Source: Pseudomonas sp. R76 (GTDB taxonomy: Bacteria; Pseudomonadota; Gammaproteobacteria; Pseudomonadales; Pseudomonadaceae). From it: a DNA stretch of 64,000 nt. Below are positions 27,381 to 36,814 of the stretch, in pieces. The number at the start of each line of letters is the position of its first letter. Positions within the stretch are counted from its first letter, which is position 1. The translations under genes were made by a program, and so were the position numbers. The stretch is from positions 4,836,001-4,900,000 of the forward strand of contig NZ_CP019428.1 in assembly GCF_009834565.1 (NCBI RefSeq), given 5' to 3'. The notes beneath the pieces were generated by a model, which ran no database searches, was not told where the DNA came from, and was given only the letters and a program-made list of their open reading frames with translations.

Positions 27381-28643
27381 TTATAAATGAGTGGATGCGC
27401 CCGCGGCAGCGTAGTTCTGGTAACTGTTCATCGTTTTAGCGATCTGCGAAATCTTGCTGGCGTAGTCCGGGTCGGTTGCATATCCGGCTTTTTGCAACTC
27501 GCGTACAAACTGTTCCGGGTTGTCGGCTGATTTCACAACTTCTTTATAGCGATCATTGCTTTGCAGCAATGTCACGAGGTCGTGGAAGCTGTCCTGGTAG
27601 GAGTTATAGGAACGAAACTGCGCCGTTTCCTTGACCATCGCCCCATCACGAAACTCGCTGGTGATTGCACGCGCCTGGCCGCCCTGCCAACTCTGCCCGG
27701 CCTTGATGCCGAACAGGTTGTGGCTGCTGCTGCCGTCTTCGGCGCGCATCACCGATTTACCCCAACCGGTTTCCAGCGCGGCCTGGGCCACCAGGTACTT
27801 CGGATCCACGCCAATGCGCGCGGCGGCCGCCTTGGCCATCGGCAGCATGGTGGCGACGAATTCATCCTGCGAGCTGAAGGCTTTTTTCGCCGGCGCCAAC
27901 GGTGGCTGGGCGATGGCGCGGCCGTAGACCTGCATGCGCCCGCTCGGCACGGCAAAGCTGCGCGCCGTGCTGTTGATCACGTTGTCAGCGGCGGCGCTGT
28001 TACGCAGCGGCGCGCTTTGGGCGACAGTCGTTGCGTCGGTGCTCGGCACGATGCCGGCCAACAGGCGGTCGGTCAGCTTGCTCGGCAAGGCGATACGGCG
28101 CTGGTTCATCAGCTCCATATCGTTGGCGTGTGCGCTCGCGCCTTCCGGCACGGCCACGCGATAAGCCCACAGCGGGCGCTGGCCATTGGAGCGGCCCAAC
28201 GGGCCTTCGGCTTTAGTGCCAGCGGCGATTTCCGTCGGCACATCAACTTTCTTCGCTGGCGCCTGCGCGGCTTCCGGGCCTTGCAAGGTGGCCGCCTGGG
28301 CGTCCACCGGTTTGTTCTTCTGCATCTGGCGCATCAGCACGTCGGCCAAGCCGATACCGCCGCCTTCGCGGGACATCGACACCGCCAGCTGCTGGTCGTA
28401 CATTTCCTGGTACTGCTTGGCAGCCGGGGTGTTCATCGGGTTGTCCTTGCCCAGCGCCTCGGTGGCCGAGCGCATGGACTTGAGCATTTCGCTCAAAAAC
28501 AGCGACTCGAACTCCTGCGCCACTTTGCGCATGTTGCCTTCGCTGTTCTTGTCGGCGCCGACCTTGAGCTGGTTAAGCCGGTTGAGGTCGGAGTAAGACC
28601 CCGAGTCCGCCGTGCTGCTGATCCCGCTCTTGCGCATATCCAT
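27381..28643 (-). CDS. flgJ: Flagellar rod assembly protein and peptidoglycan hydrolase FlgJ
   Basis: FlgJ caps the growing rod and cuts peptidoglycan to let it through. I prefer the ATG at 28643 since TGAGG is 8 bases upstream; an ATG two codons earlier is possible. The 420-residue product has the N-terminal rod-scaffold domain (about 30-110, KVAQEFESLFLSEMLKSMR). A long linker follows (about 115-260). The C-terminal glucosaminidase domain (about 265-400) has AQAALETGWGKS, where Glu is the expected catalytic acid, and NLFGIKAGQSWQG. Confidence 0.96.
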   Translation of the reverse strand: MDMRKSGISSTADSGSYSDLNRLNQLKVGADKNSEGNMRKVAQEFESLFLSEMLKSMRSATEALGKDNPMNTPAAKQYQEMYDQQLAVSMSREGGGIGLADVLMRQMQKNKPVDAQAATLQGPEAAQAPAKKVDVPTEIAAGTKAEGPLGRSNGQRPLWAYRVAVPEGASAHANDMELMNQRRIALPSKLTDRLLAGIVPSTDATTVAQSAPLRNSAAADNVINSTARSFAVPSGRMQVYGRAIAQPPLAPAKKAFSSQDEFVATMLPMAKAAAARIGVDPKYLVAQAALETGWGKSVMRAEDGSSSHNLFGIKAGQSWQGGQARAITSEFRDGAMVKETAQFRSYNSYQDSFHDLVTLLQSNDRYKEVVKSADNPEQFVRELQKAGYATDPDYASKISQIAKTMNSYQNYAAAGASTHL

Positions 28644-28653
28644 GGCCATGGCC

Positions 28654-29769
28654 TCAGATCACAATCAGGTCGGCTTGCAAGGCGCCGGCCTGTTTCAGAG
28701 CTTCGAGGATCGCCATCAAGTCACCTGGGGCTGCGCCCACCTGGTTCACCGCGCGGACAATCTCATCCAGCGTGGTGCCGGGGCCGAACTTGAACATCGG
28801 CTTGGCTTCTTGCTGAGCATTCACCCGCGAACGCGGCACCACCGCCGTCTGGCCGTTGGACAACGGCCCCGGCTGGCTGACGATCGGGTCTTCGGTGATG
28901 GTCACCGTCAGGCTGCCGTGGGTTACCGCTGCCGGCGACACCTTGACGTTCTGGCCGATCACGATGGTGCCGGTACGCGAATTGATGATGACTTTGGCGA
29001 CGGCCTGGCCTGGGTCGACCTCAAGGTTTTCCAGGATCGACAGGTAGTCGACGCGCTGGCTTGGGTCCAACGGCGCAGTGACGCGGATCGAGCCGCCGTC
29101 GATGGCCTGGGCCACGCCAGGGCCGAGCATGTCGTTGATCTTGTCGACCACGCGCTTGGCGGTGGTGAAGTCCGAACGGTTGAGGTTCAAGGTCAGGCTG
29201 TTGCCCTGGTTGAAACCGCTTGGCACGGTGCGTTCAACCGTGGCGCCGCCCGGAATGCGACCGGCCGATGGCACGTTGACGGTGATCTTCGAACCGTCAC
29301 GGCCCTCGGCGTCGAAGCCGCCCACCACCAGGTTGCCCTGGGCGATGGCGTAGACGTTGCCGTCGATACCTTTGAGCGGCGTCATCAGCAAGGTGCCGCC
29401 GCGCAGGCTTTTCGAGTTACCGATGGAGGACACGGTGATGTCCACCACCTGGCCCGGCTTGGAGAACGCCGGCAAGTCGGCACTGATCGATACGGCCGCG
29501 ACGTTTTTCAGCTGCACGTTGCCCGAACCCGCCGGCACCTTGATGCCGAACTGCGAGAGCATGTTGTTGAAGGTCTGCAGGGTGAACGGCGTCTGGGTGG
29601 TCTGGTCACCCGTACCGTTGAGCCCCACCACCAGGCCGTAACCGATCAGTTGGTTGGAACGCACGCCGGAAATACTCGCGATGTCTTTCAACCGCTCGGC
29701 ATGTGCCCCTGCGCTCAAGGCCAGCAATAACGCGGCAGCCATCAGCTGTTTGAGTTTCAAAGTGGCCAC
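28654..29769 (-). CDS. flgI: Flagellar P-ring protein FlgI
   Basis: FlgI forms the periplasmic P ring around the rod. The 371-residue precursor has a Sec signal peptide (about residues 1-24, ending AHAERLKD). The conserved body includes [22 protein letters not shown] near residues 36-56 (split by normal spacing), [15 protein letters not shown], and the C-terminal [23 protein letters not shown]. The start is a GTG at 29769 immediately after the flgH stop; an ATG nine codons later is an alternative. Confidence 0.96.
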   Translation of the reverse strand: MATLKLKQLMAAALLLALSAGAHAERLKDIASISGVRSNQLIGYGLVVGLNGTGDQTTQTPFTLQTFNNMLSQFGIKVPAGSGNVQLKNVAAVSISADLPAFSKPGQVVDITVSSIGNSKSLRGGTLLMTPLKGIDGNVYAIAQGNLVVGGFDAEGRDGSKITVNVPSAGRIPGGATVERTVPSGFNQGNSLTLNLNRSDFTTAKRVVDKINDMLGPGVAQAIDGGSIRVTAPLDPSQRVDYLSILENLEVDPGQAVAKVIINSRTGTIVIGQNVKVSPAAVTHGSLTVTITEDPIVSQPGPLSNGQTAVVPRSRVNAQQEAKPMFKFGPGTTLDEIVRAVNQVGAAPGDLMAILEALKQAGALQADLIVI

Positions 29770-30465
29770 CTAGAAAGGGAACAGCGGGCTAAGGAAGAAA
29801 CGGTCGAACCAGCCCGGCTGACTCGCATCAGCAAACGAACCCGTACCCGAGTAGGTAATGCGCGCATCGGCAATCCGTGTCGACGGCACGGTGTTGTCAG
29901 TGGAAATATCATCGGCGCGGACCATGCCCGCAATCCGCACCAGCTCGTCGCCGGTGTTGAGGGTCATCCACTTTTCACCGCGTACGGCGATGATGCCGTT
30001 GGGCAACACATCGGCCACGGTCACGGTGATCGAACCGGTCAGGCTGTTGCCCTGCCCCGCCGCACTCTTGCCGTTGGTGGCACGGTCGCCGCTGTAGCCG
30101 GCGCCCAGGCTCAGGTCGCCACTGCCCAGCGGGTTGTTGGTGTTGGGCACGCCGCCGAACAGCGAGGTCAGGCCGATGCTGGTCTTGCTGGTCTTGCCGA
30201 TCTGCGAGTTGGCGTTTTTGCTCGCCTGGGTTTTCTCGTTCAGGGTGATGGTGATGATGTCACCCACGCGGAACGCCTTGCGATCGCTGTACAGGTTCTG
30301 TTCGAAACCGGCCTGGTAGATCGAGCCATTGTTGGCCGCCGCCGGCAACGGCGTGCGCGGCAACACCGGCGCGTAGTACGGGTCATTGGGCTTTGGCGTC
30401 GGGGCGACACAGCCCGCGAGCACGGCGATCCCACTCAATGCCAGAACAGAAACATAGCGATTCAT
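29770..30465 (-). CDS. flgH: Flagellar L-ring lipoprotein FlgH
   Basis: FlgH builds the outer-membrane L ring. The 231-residue precursor has a lipoprotein signal with the lipobox LAGC (Cys19). The mature protein has the conserved SLFGG-like region and the block [21 protein letters not shown]. The C-terminal end has [18 protein letters not shown]. It is 53 bases downstream of flgG and directly abuts flgI. Confidence 0.97.
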   Translation of the reverse strand: MNRYVSVLALSGIAVLAGCVAPTPKPNDPYYAPVLPRTPLPAAANNGSIYQAGFEQNLYSDRKAFRVGDIITITLNEKTQASKNANSQIGKTSKTSIGLTSLFGGVPNTNNPLGSGDLSLGAGYSGDRATNGKSAAGQGNSLTGSITVTVADVLPNGIIAVRGEKWMTLNTGDELVRIAGMVRADDISTDNTVPSTRIADARITYSGTGSFADASQPGWFDRFFLSPLFPF

Positions 30466-30518
30466 GACCCTTACCTCACGGTGTTGCAGGCGCCGTCAAT
30501 GGCGCCCCATAGACTTGA

Positions 30519-31304
30519 TTACAGATTCTGCGTTACGAACGAAAGCATCTGGTCGGCGGTGGAAATCACCTTGGAGTTCATCTCGTAGGCGCGTTGGGTG
30601 GTGATCATGTTGACCATCTCCTCAACCGTGCTCACGTTGGAGGTTTCCAGGGTGCTTTGCAGGGTGGTGCCGAAACCGTTCAGGCCAGGCGTGCCGATTT
30701 GCGGCGCGCCGCTGGAAGCGGTTTCCAGGAACAGGTTGTTACCCATGGCCTGCAGACCGGCCGGGTTGATGAAGTCGGCGGTTTGCAGGTTGCCAATCAC
30801 TTGCGAGGCCGGGTTGCCGGCCACGGTGATCGACACGGTGCCGTCGTTACCGACGGTGAAGGTTTTGGCGTCCGCAGGCACCACGACAGCCGGCTCCAGG
30901 GCGAAACCGTTGGCGGTGACGATCTGGCCATTGGAGTCGAGGTGGAAAGTACCGTCACGGGTGTAGGACGTAGTGCCATCCGGTTGCAGGATCTGGAAGA
31001 AGCCACGGCCGTTGATGGCCATGTCCAACGGCTGACCGGTTTGCTGCAGGTTACCGGCGCTGAAGTTCTTCTGGGTGCCAACGATCTGCACACCGGTACC
31101 CAGTTGCAGGCCCGACGGCAGTTCGCTGTCCTGGGTCGACTGAGCGCCCGGCTGCTTCTTGATCTGATAGAGCAAGTCCTGGAACTCGGCGCGGTCACGT
31201 TTGAAGCCCGTGGTCGACACGTTTGCCAAGTTGTTGGAAATGGTGGTCAGGTTGGTGTCCTGGGCGGACAAACCTGTTTTGGCAACCCATAGAGCCGGAA
31301 GCAT
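30519..31304 (-). CDS. flgG: Flagellar distal rod protein FlgG
   Basis: FlgG forms the distal rod that passes through the P and L rings. The 261-residue product has the rod signature LTTISNNLANVSTTGFKRDRAEF near residues 18-40 (interrupted here only by normal residues). It also has the FlgG-specific insertion (QDLLYQIKKQPGAQ) and the C-terminal EEMVNMITTQRAYEMNSKVI. Length is exactly that of the family. Confidence 0.98.
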   Translation of the reverse strand: MLPALWVAKTGLSAQDTNLTTISNNLANVSTTGFKRDRAEFQDLLYQIKKQPGAQSTQDSELPSGLQLGTGVQIVGTQKNFSAGNLQQTGQPLDMAINGRGFFQILQPDGTTSYTRDGTFHLDSNGQIVTANGFALEPAVVVPADAKTFTVGNDGTVSITVAGNPASQVIGNLQTADFINPAGLQAMGNNLFLETASSGAPQIGTPGLNGFGTTLQSTLETSNVSTVEEMVNMITTQRAYEMNSKVISTADQMLSFVTQNL

Positions 31305-31375
31305 GCTGTTCTCCTTCGTGCGCCTGTTTGTTGGCGCTGCGCTGCAAAATTAGTGTTCGTTCAGTGAGGCCGCGA

Positions 31376-32116
31376 TCAGCTCATCGACAGAACGCGAGTC
31401 ATGGCCTGGTCGTCTTCTTTAGCGCTGTTCATCATCTTGATGTGCAGCTCGAACTGCTTGGAAAGCGAGAGCACCGCAGTCATTTCTTCCACCGCGTTGA
31501 CGTTGCTCGCCTGCAGGAAACCCGAGGTTAGCGTGACGTTCGCATCCGCCTGCGCCGGTTGGCCATCCTTGGTGTGGATGGTGCCGTCGAGGCCTTTATT
31601 CATGTTCTTGAGGTCGGGCTGGACCATCTTGATGCGGTCCACTTCCGCCATCACTCGCGGGCCTTCGCCCATGGCGCGGATACTGATGGTGCCGTCCGAG
31701 CCCACTTCGATTTTCTGCTGGGGCGGCACGGCAATCGGGCCACCGTTGCCCATCACCGGCATGCCGTTGCCGGCGCGCAATACGCCCAGCGCATCGACGT
31801 TCATGCTGGCGCTGCGCACATAGGCTTCGCTGCCATCCGGGGTTTGCACGGCGATCCAGCCATTGCCGTTGACCGCCACATCCAGGTCACGACCGGTCTC
31901 GATCATGGCGCCCGGCGAGAAGTCAGTGGCCGGCCGCTCGGTCATGGCAAACGCCCGCGCCGGAAAGCTGTCACCGAACACCGGCATCGAACGCGCCTGC
32001 TCCAGGTCACGCTGAAAGCCGTTGGTGGAGATGTTCGCCAGATTGTTGGCATGGGCCTTCTGCGCCAGTGCATTCTGGCTGGCGCCGGTCATTGCCACGT
32101 AAAGGTACTTATCCAC
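31376..32116 (-). CDS. flgF: Flagellar proximal rod protein FlgF
   Basis: FlgF is one of the proximal rod subunits. The start is a GTG at 32116 with GAGGA 7 bases upstream, giving 246 residues. N-terminal QKAHANNLANISTNGFQRDLEQ and C-terminal EEMTAVLSLSKQFELHIKMM are typical of rod proteins. It is the first gene of the flgFGHIJKL unit and has a sigma-54 promoter about 57-72 bases upstream. Confidence 0.96.
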   Translation of the reverse strand: MDKYLYVAMTGASQNALAQKAHANNLANISTNGFQRDLEQARSMPVFGDSFPARAFAMTERPATDFSPGAMIETGRDLDVAVNGNGWIAVQTPDGSEAYVRSASMNVDALGVLRAGNGMPVMGNGGPIAVPPQQKIEVGSDGTISIRAMGEGPRVMAEVDRIKMVQPDLKNMNKGLDGTIHTKDGQPAQADANVTLTSGFLQASNVNAVEEMTAVLSLSKQFELHIKMMNSAKEDDQAMTRVLSMS

Positions 32117-32172
32117 GCTCTATCCTCTTTCTGACGGACGCTTGCCGCCCACCGCTGTACTGATGAGGCTTA

Positions 32173-32188
32173 AGCAATTTGCGAACCA
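32173..32188 (-). promoter_or_regulatory. Sigma-54 promoter of flgFGHIJKL
   Basis: The minus strand reads TGGTTC-N5-TTGCT with GG and GC 10 bases apart. The -24 box lacks the CA of the perfect consensus, but the invariant dinucleotides and the -12 half are intact. Confidence 0.72.
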
Positions 32189-32330
32189 ACTTTTTAAAAC
32201 AAGGAAAAGTCCAGGCGGAGCGGGGGTTTGCGGGGAGGTGCGGAGATGATGAGGCTGGACGAGAGTCGAAAAAACGGCGGACAACTGCCGCTTACGGCAA
32301 GCACAGGTCTTGAAGATGACAAATAACAAA

Positions 32331-32420
32331 TGTGGGAGCTGGCTTGCCTGCGATAGCTGTGTATCAGTGGATACATCAGCTAACTGACCCACCGCCATCG
32401 CAGGCAAGCCAGCTCCCACA
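32331..32420. repeat. Paired REP palindromic repeat (type 1)
   Basis: Inverted copies of the GGGAGCTGGCTTGCCTGCGA core lie between the flgF promoter and the end of phhR, that is, at the end of the flagellar block. The right arm stops 11 bases before the phhR stop. Confidence 0.9.
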
Positions 32421-32430
32421 GAGGATGCGT

Positions 32431-33993
32431 TCACTTGTCAGCCTTGAGAATTTCGTAATCGCGCAGCTTGTTGGCGATGGTGGTATGGGAAACGCCAAGG
32501 CGCTTGCCGAGCTGCCGGCTGCTGGAATGCTCGGCATATAAAGCCTCCAGCACTGCCTTTTCAAACCGCCCGACGATCTCCTCCAGCCCGCCCTCCAGGG
32601 AAAAATCGCCAAGCGGCTGACGCACCCCATAATCCGGCAAGCGAATATGCTCAGCCTTGACCGTGCCGCCCTCGCACAACGACACCGCCTGAAACAGCAC
32701 GTTTTCCAACTGCCGCACATTGCCCGGCCAGTGATAGTGGCTGAGCCGATCCATCGCCGCCGGCGCGAGCTTGGGCAGCGGGCAGCCGATTTGCCGGCTG
32801 GCCTGGTCAAGGAAGTGCTCGACCAACGGCGCCAAGCCATCCAGACATTCGCGCAACGGCGGGATATGCAGCGACAGCACATTCAAGCGGTGATAAAGGT
32901 CTTGGCGAAACTCCCCGCGCGCACAAAGCTCCGACAAATCCACTTGGGTCGCACAGATAACCCGCACATCCAAATAGACCTCTTCATCACTGCCCACCCG
33001 GCGAAAGCAGCCGTCCTGCAAAAAGCGCAGCAACTTCACCTGCAGGCGCGCGCTCATTTCGCCCACGCCATCAAGAAACAACGTACCGCCCGCCGTCAGC
33101 TCCAGCAGCCCCAACTTGCCTTCGGCCCGCGCCCCTTCAAAGGCGCCGGGGCCATAGCCGAACAGCTCGGTCTCGGCCATCGACTCCGGCAGGCCCGCGC
33201 AGTTAAGCGCCATCAACGGCGACTGCCCACGCGGGCTGGCCAGGTGGCAGGCGCGCGCCAGCAGCTCTTTGCCGGTGCCGGTTTCGCCTTCTATTAATAG
33301 CGGCGCATCCAGCGGCGCCATGCGTCGCGCTTCACGCACCACCGCCGCCATCACCTTGGAACTCTGGAAAATGCTGTCGAAGCCGCGCAGCTCCTGCTTG
33401 CGCACATTGTAGATACGCTCACCCACGCGGTCGGCGCGGTGCAGGGTCAACACGGCGCCGGCCATGGCCTCGCTGTCGTCATGCTCAGAGGATTGCAGCG
33501 GCGCGATGTCCGCCAGGAATACGTCGCCCTTGACCTTGACCCGCAGCCCATTGATCCGCGACTTGCTCGCGCGCACCAACTCCGGCAAGTCGAAATCTTC
33601 GGCATACCGCGACAGCGGAATGCCTGGCACCTCGTCCACGCGCACGCCGAGCAACTGCGCCGCCGCACGGTTGGCGGCGACGATGGAGCCGCCCATGTCG
33701 ATGGACAGCACCGGGAACTCCAGGGCGCCAAGCAGCGCATTGAGTTCCATGTGCCGACGCTCGCTGGGCATCAGCCCCACCCGCTTGACGCCAAACACAC
33801 CGGCAATCGCTTCGAATTGCGGGCGCAGCGCCTGGAATTGCATGTTCACCAGGTTCGGGCAAAACAGGTAAATGGCGTTGCCATGTTCACCGCCCACCTC
33901 GCCCTTGGCGACGTTGACGCCGTATTCCACCAGCAAGTTGAGAATGTCCCGCAGGATGCCGATGCGGTTCTGGCAATGCACTTTGATACGCAT
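32431..33993 (-). CDS. phhR: Aromatic amino acid regulator PhhR (TyrR family)
   Basis: PhhR senses phenylalanine/tyrosine and activates the divergent phh genes. The ATG at 33993 gives 520 residues, the usual length. Domains in order are an N-terminal ACT domain (1-75, MRIKVHCQNRIGILRDILNL), PAS (about 78-190), AAA+ (about 205-430, Walker A GETGTGKE at 236-243) and a C-terminal HTH with GKRLGVSHTTIANKLRDY. The sigma-54 contact loop GAFTGA is changed to GAFEGA (residues 283-288). As in E. coli TyrR, this suggests it does not work with sigma-54. Confidence 0.95.
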   Translation of the reverse strand: MRIKVHCQNRIGILRDILNLLVEYGVNVAKGEVGGEHGNAIYLFCPNLVNMQFQALRPQFEAIAGVFGVKRVGLMPSERRHMELNALLGALEFPVLSIDMGGSIVAANRAAAQLLGVRVDEVPGIPLSRYAEDFDLPELVRASKSRINGLRVKVKGDVFLADIAPLQSSEHDDSEAMAGAVLTLHRADRVGERIYNVRKQELRGFDSIFQSSKVMAAVVREARRMAPLDAPLLIEGETGTGKELLARACHLASPRGQSPLMALNCAGLPESMAETELFGYGPGAFEGARAEGKLGLLELTAGGTLFLDGVGEMSARLQVKLLRFLQDGCFRRVGSDEEVYLDVRVICATQVDLSELCARGEFRQDLYHRLNVLSLHIPPLRECLDGLAPLVEHFLDQASRQIGCPLPKLAPAAMDRLSHYHWPGNVRQLENVLFQAVSLCEGGTVKAEHIRLPDYGVRQPLGDFSLEGGLEEIVGRFEKAVLEALYAEHSSSRQLGKRLGVSHTTIANKLRDYEILKADK

Positions 33994-34113
33994 GAAAAGG
34001 CCCGAAAAGTGGGAAGGCGCCGCGGCTTTTTGCCGCTGGGCGCAGATAGTCGTCAAGATTATGTGACAGCGCGTGAGCTTTTCACAGCCCAATACAACGA
34101 CAGACCGGCCGAT

Positions 34114-34131
34114 CGTAACGAAAACTTTACG
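34114..34131. promoter_or_regulatory. Candidate PhhR/TyrR box
   Basis: CGTAAC-N6-TTTACG matches the TyrR/PhhR box TGTAAA-N6-TTTACA at the central bases of both half sites. It lies in the 258-base divergent region between phhR and phhA, about 120 bases from each start. A shared site could serve activation of phhA and control of phhR. Confidence 0.6.
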
Positions 34132-34251
34132 ATAATCGGTAAACTTTCCTACAGTCCTGGCCATCAGCCGGATGGAATCCGCCTGCCCTGCGCGTTATCA
34201 ATAGGCTCATCGCAGGACATAACAAGAACGAATGCCTAGCAGGAGAGCCGT

Positions 34252-35043
34252 ATGAAGCAAACGCAATACGTGGCGCGTGAGCCCGATGCGCAAGGTTTTA
34301 TCCACTACCCGCCGGAAGAGCAAGCGGTGTGGAACACCCTGATCACCCGTCAGCTGAAAGTGATCGAAGGTCGCGCGTGTCAGGAATACCTGGACGGCAT
34401 CGACAAGCTCGGCCTGCCGCTGGACCGCATTCCGCAACTGGGCGAAATCAACAAAGTGCTGGCCGAGACCACCGGCTGGCAAGTCGCCCGCGTCCCCGCA
34501 CTCATTCCTTTCCAGACCTTCTTCGAATTGCTCGCCAGCAAACAATTTCCGGTGGCGACCTTTATTCGCACCCGTGAAGAATTGGACTACCTGCAAGAGC
34601 CGGATATTTTCCACGAAATCTTCGGCCACTGCCCGCTGCTGACCAACCCTTGGTTTGCCGAATTCACCCACACCTACGGCAAGCTCGGCCTCGCGGCCAC
34701 CAAGGAGCAACGGGTGTACCTGGCGCGCCTGTACTGGATGACCATCGAATTCGGTTTGGTGGATACGCCACAAGGCCGGCGCATCTACGGTGGCGGCATT
34801 CTGTCGTCGCCCAAGGAGAGTGTGTACTGCCTGTCGGACGAGCCCGAGCACCAGGCCTTCGACCCGCTCGAAGCCATGCGCACGCCGTATCGTATCGACA
34901 TCCTGCAACCGCTGTACTTCGTTCTGCCTGAGCTTAAGCGCCTGTTCGACGTGGCGCAGGAAGACATCATGGGCATGGTCGAGCGCGGTATGCAGCTGGG
35001 TCTGCACGCGCCGAAATTCCCTCCCAAGCCCAAGGCTGCTTGA
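34252..35043 (+). CDS. phhA: Phenylalanine-4-hydroxylase PhhA
   Basis: PhhA converts phenylalanine to tyrosine using tetrahydropterin, oxygen and iron. The 263-residue protein is the catalytic domain only, as in other bacteria. The iron ligands are visible as His121 and His126 in DIFHEIFGHCPLL and Glu166 in YWMTIEFGLV. AGGAGAG precedes the ATG. It heads phhABC, with the pterin recycling enzyme and an aminotransferase downstream, opposite phhR. Confidence 0.98.
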   Translation: MKQTQYVAREPDAQGFIHYPPEEQAVWNTLITRQLKVIEGRACQEYLDGIDKLGLPLDRIPQLGEINKVLAETTGWQVARVPALIPFQTFFELLASKQFPVATFIRTREELDYLQEPDIFHEIFGHCPLLTNPWFAEFTHTYGKLGLAATKEQRVYLARLYWMTIEFGLVDTPQGRRIYGGGILSSPKESVYCLSDEPEHQAFDPLEAMRTPYRIDILQPLYFVLPELKRLFDVAQEDIMGMVERGMQLGLHAPKFPPKPKAA

Positions 35044-35141
35044 GCCTTACGTTTTGAGGCCAGGTGAGTCTGTTCCCTGGCCGCGCGTTGCTTTAGGGTA
35101 ACGCCCACTGATCTTCAATCATTCGAATTCAGGACACCCAC

Positions 35142-35498
35142 ATGACCACCTTGAACCAAGCCCACTGCGAAGCCTGCCGCGCCGACGCCCCACAGGTCAG
35201 CGACGAAGAGTTGCCGGTACTGATCAAGCAGATTCCCGACTGGAACATCGAAGTACGCGACGGCGTGATGCAGCTGGAAAAGGTTTTCCTGTTCAAGAAC
35301 TTCAAATTCGCCCTGGCCTTTACCAACGCCATGGGTGAAATCTCCGAAGCCGAAGGCCACCACCCAGGCCTGCTCACCGAGTGGGGCAAAGTCACCGTGA
35401 CCTGGTGGAGCCACTCGATTAAAGGCCTGCACCGCAACGACTTCATCATGGCCGCGCGCACCGACGAAGTGGCCAAGGACGCCGAGGGCCGCAAGTAA
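35142..35498 (+). CDS. phhB: Pterin-4a-carbinolamine dehydratase PhhB
   Basis: PhhB dehydrates 4a-hydroxytetrahydropterin, regenerating the PhhA cofactor. The 118-residue product has the family motif AEGHHPGLL (His-His-Pro) and the C-terminal [18 protein letters not shown]. It lies 98 bases after phhA and its stop overlaps the start of phhC (TAATG), so translation of the two is coupled. Confidence 0.97.
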   Translation: MTTLNQAHCEACRADAPQVSDEELPVLIKQIPDWNIEVRDGVMQLEKVFLFKNFKFALAFTNAMGEISEAEGHHPGLLTEWGKVTVTWWSHSIKGLHRNDFIMAARTDEVAKDAEGRK

Positions 35499-36691
35499 TG
35501 CATTTCGATGCCATTGGCCGCGTGCCCGGCGACCCGATCCTCGGGCTGATGGACCTGTATGCCCAGGACACCAACCCGAACAAATTCGACCTCGGCGTGG
35601 GCGTCTATAAGGACGACCAGGGCCTGACGCCGATTCCCCACGCAGTGAAGCTGGCCGAACAGCGCCTGGTCGATACCCAGCCCACCAAGACCTACATCGG
35701 CGGCCACGGCAATGTGGCATTCGGTGCATTGATCAGCGAACTGGTGCTGGGCAGCGGTTCAGCGCTGATTCGCGAGCGACGTGCCGGCGCCACCCAAACC
35801 CCGGGCGGCACCGGCGCACTGCGCCTGAGTGCCGACTTTATTGCTCAACACTTGCCCGGCCGTGGCGTGTGGCTGAGCAACCCGACCTGGCCGATCCACG
35901 AAACCCTCTTCGCCAAGGCCGGGCTCAAAGTCAGCCATTACCCGTACGTGGGGGCTGATAACCGCCTGGACGTGGCCGCAATGCTGGCGACACTCGCCAC
36001 CGTGCCCAAGGGCGACGTGGTGTTGCTGCACGCCTGCTGCCACAACCCGACCGGTTTTGACCTGGCCCAGGATGACTGGCGCCAGGTGCTGCAGATCGTG
36101 CGCGAGCGCCAGTTGCTGCCGCTGATCGACTTCGCCTACCAGGGCTTTGGCGACGGCCTGGAACAGGACGCCTGGGCGGTACGGTTGTTTGCCGCCGAGC
36201 TGCCGGAAGTGCTGATCACCAGCTCCTGCTCGAAGAACTTCGGCCTGTACAGCGACCGTGTCGGCGCGTTGATCGTGTGCGCGGCGGATGCCGAGAAGCT
36301 CACGGATGTACGCAGCCAGTTGGCCAATACGGCGCGTAATTTGTGGTCGACGCCGCCGGATCATGGCGCGGCCGTGGTGGCAACCATCCTCGGCGATGCC
36401 GAGCTCAAGCAGGTATGGAGCGACGAAGTCGAAGCCATGCGCTCGCGGATTGCTCAACTGCGCGCGGGCTTGGTGGAGGCACTGGCGCCCCACGGGCTGG
36501 CTGAACGCTTTGCGCATATCGGTGCGCAGCGCGGGATGTTTTCCTATACCGGCTTGAGTGCCGAACAGGTCAAGCAACTGCGCGAGAAGCACAGCGTGTA
36601 TATGGTCAGTTCGGGCCGGGCCAACGTTGCCGGGTTTGACGCGACGCGCTTGAGCCTGCTGGCCCAAGCCATCGCCGACGTCTGCAACTGA
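35498..36691 (+). CDS. phhC: Aromatic amino acid aminotransferase PhhC
   Basis: PhhC is a class I PLP-dependent aminotransferase that removes the amino group of tyrosine (and phenylalanine). The 397-residue protein has FDLGVGVYKDDQG near the N-terminus, the NPTG motif in CCHNPTGFDL and the PLP-lysine segment SSCSKNFGLYSDRVG. It shares the fold and length of TyrB/AspC. It completes the phhABC unit and is followed by a REP repeat. Confidence 0.95.
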   Translation: MHFDAIGRVPGDPILGLMDLYAQDTNPNKFDLGVGVYKDDQGLTPIPHAVKLAEQRLVDTQPTKTYIGGHGNVAFGALISELVLGSGSALIRERRAGATQTPGGTGALRLSADFIAQHLPGRGVWLSNPTWPIHETLFAKAGLKVSHYPYVGADNRLDVAAMLATLATVPKGDVVLLHACCHNPTGFDLAQDDWRQVLQIVRERQLLPLIDFAYQGFGDGLEQDAWAVRLFAAELPEVLITSSCSKNFGLYSDRVGALIVCAADAEKLTDVRSQLANTARNLWSTPPDHGAAVVATILGDAELKQVWSDEVEAMRSRIAQLRAGLVEALAPHGLAERFAHIGAQRGMFSYTGLSAEQVKQLREKHSVYMVSSGRANVAGFDATRLSLLAQAIADVCN

Positions 36692-36707
36692 AGAAACCGA
36701 ATCAAAC

Positions 36708-36796
36708 TGTGGGAGCTGGCTTGCCTGCGATAGCGGTGTATCAGTTAGCCTTTTTTGGCTGACACACCGCCATCGCAGGCAAGCCAGCTCCCACAT
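36708..36796. repeat. Paired REP palindromic repeat (type 1)
   Basis: Inverted GGGAGCTGGCTTGCCTGCGA cores occupy the gap between the convergent phhC and phosphoesterase genes, starting about 17 bases after the phhC stop. Confidence 0.9.
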
Positions 36797-36814
36797 TTGA
36801 ACTGAGTAAGGCCT

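Noticed and set aside
25367..27439. 690-codon open frame antisense to flgK
   Set aside because: Arg/His/Gly-rich composition, no domain and complete overlap with flgK.
34173..34190. Sigma-54 promoter before phhA (TGGAATCCGCCTGCCC)
   Set aside because: GG and GC are 9 rather than 10 bases apart and the flanks do not match; spacing is strict for sigma-54.
36708..36796. REP inverted repeats as factor-independent terminators
   Set aside because: Stems are long but no T-run follows them, so I list them as repeats rather than terminators.
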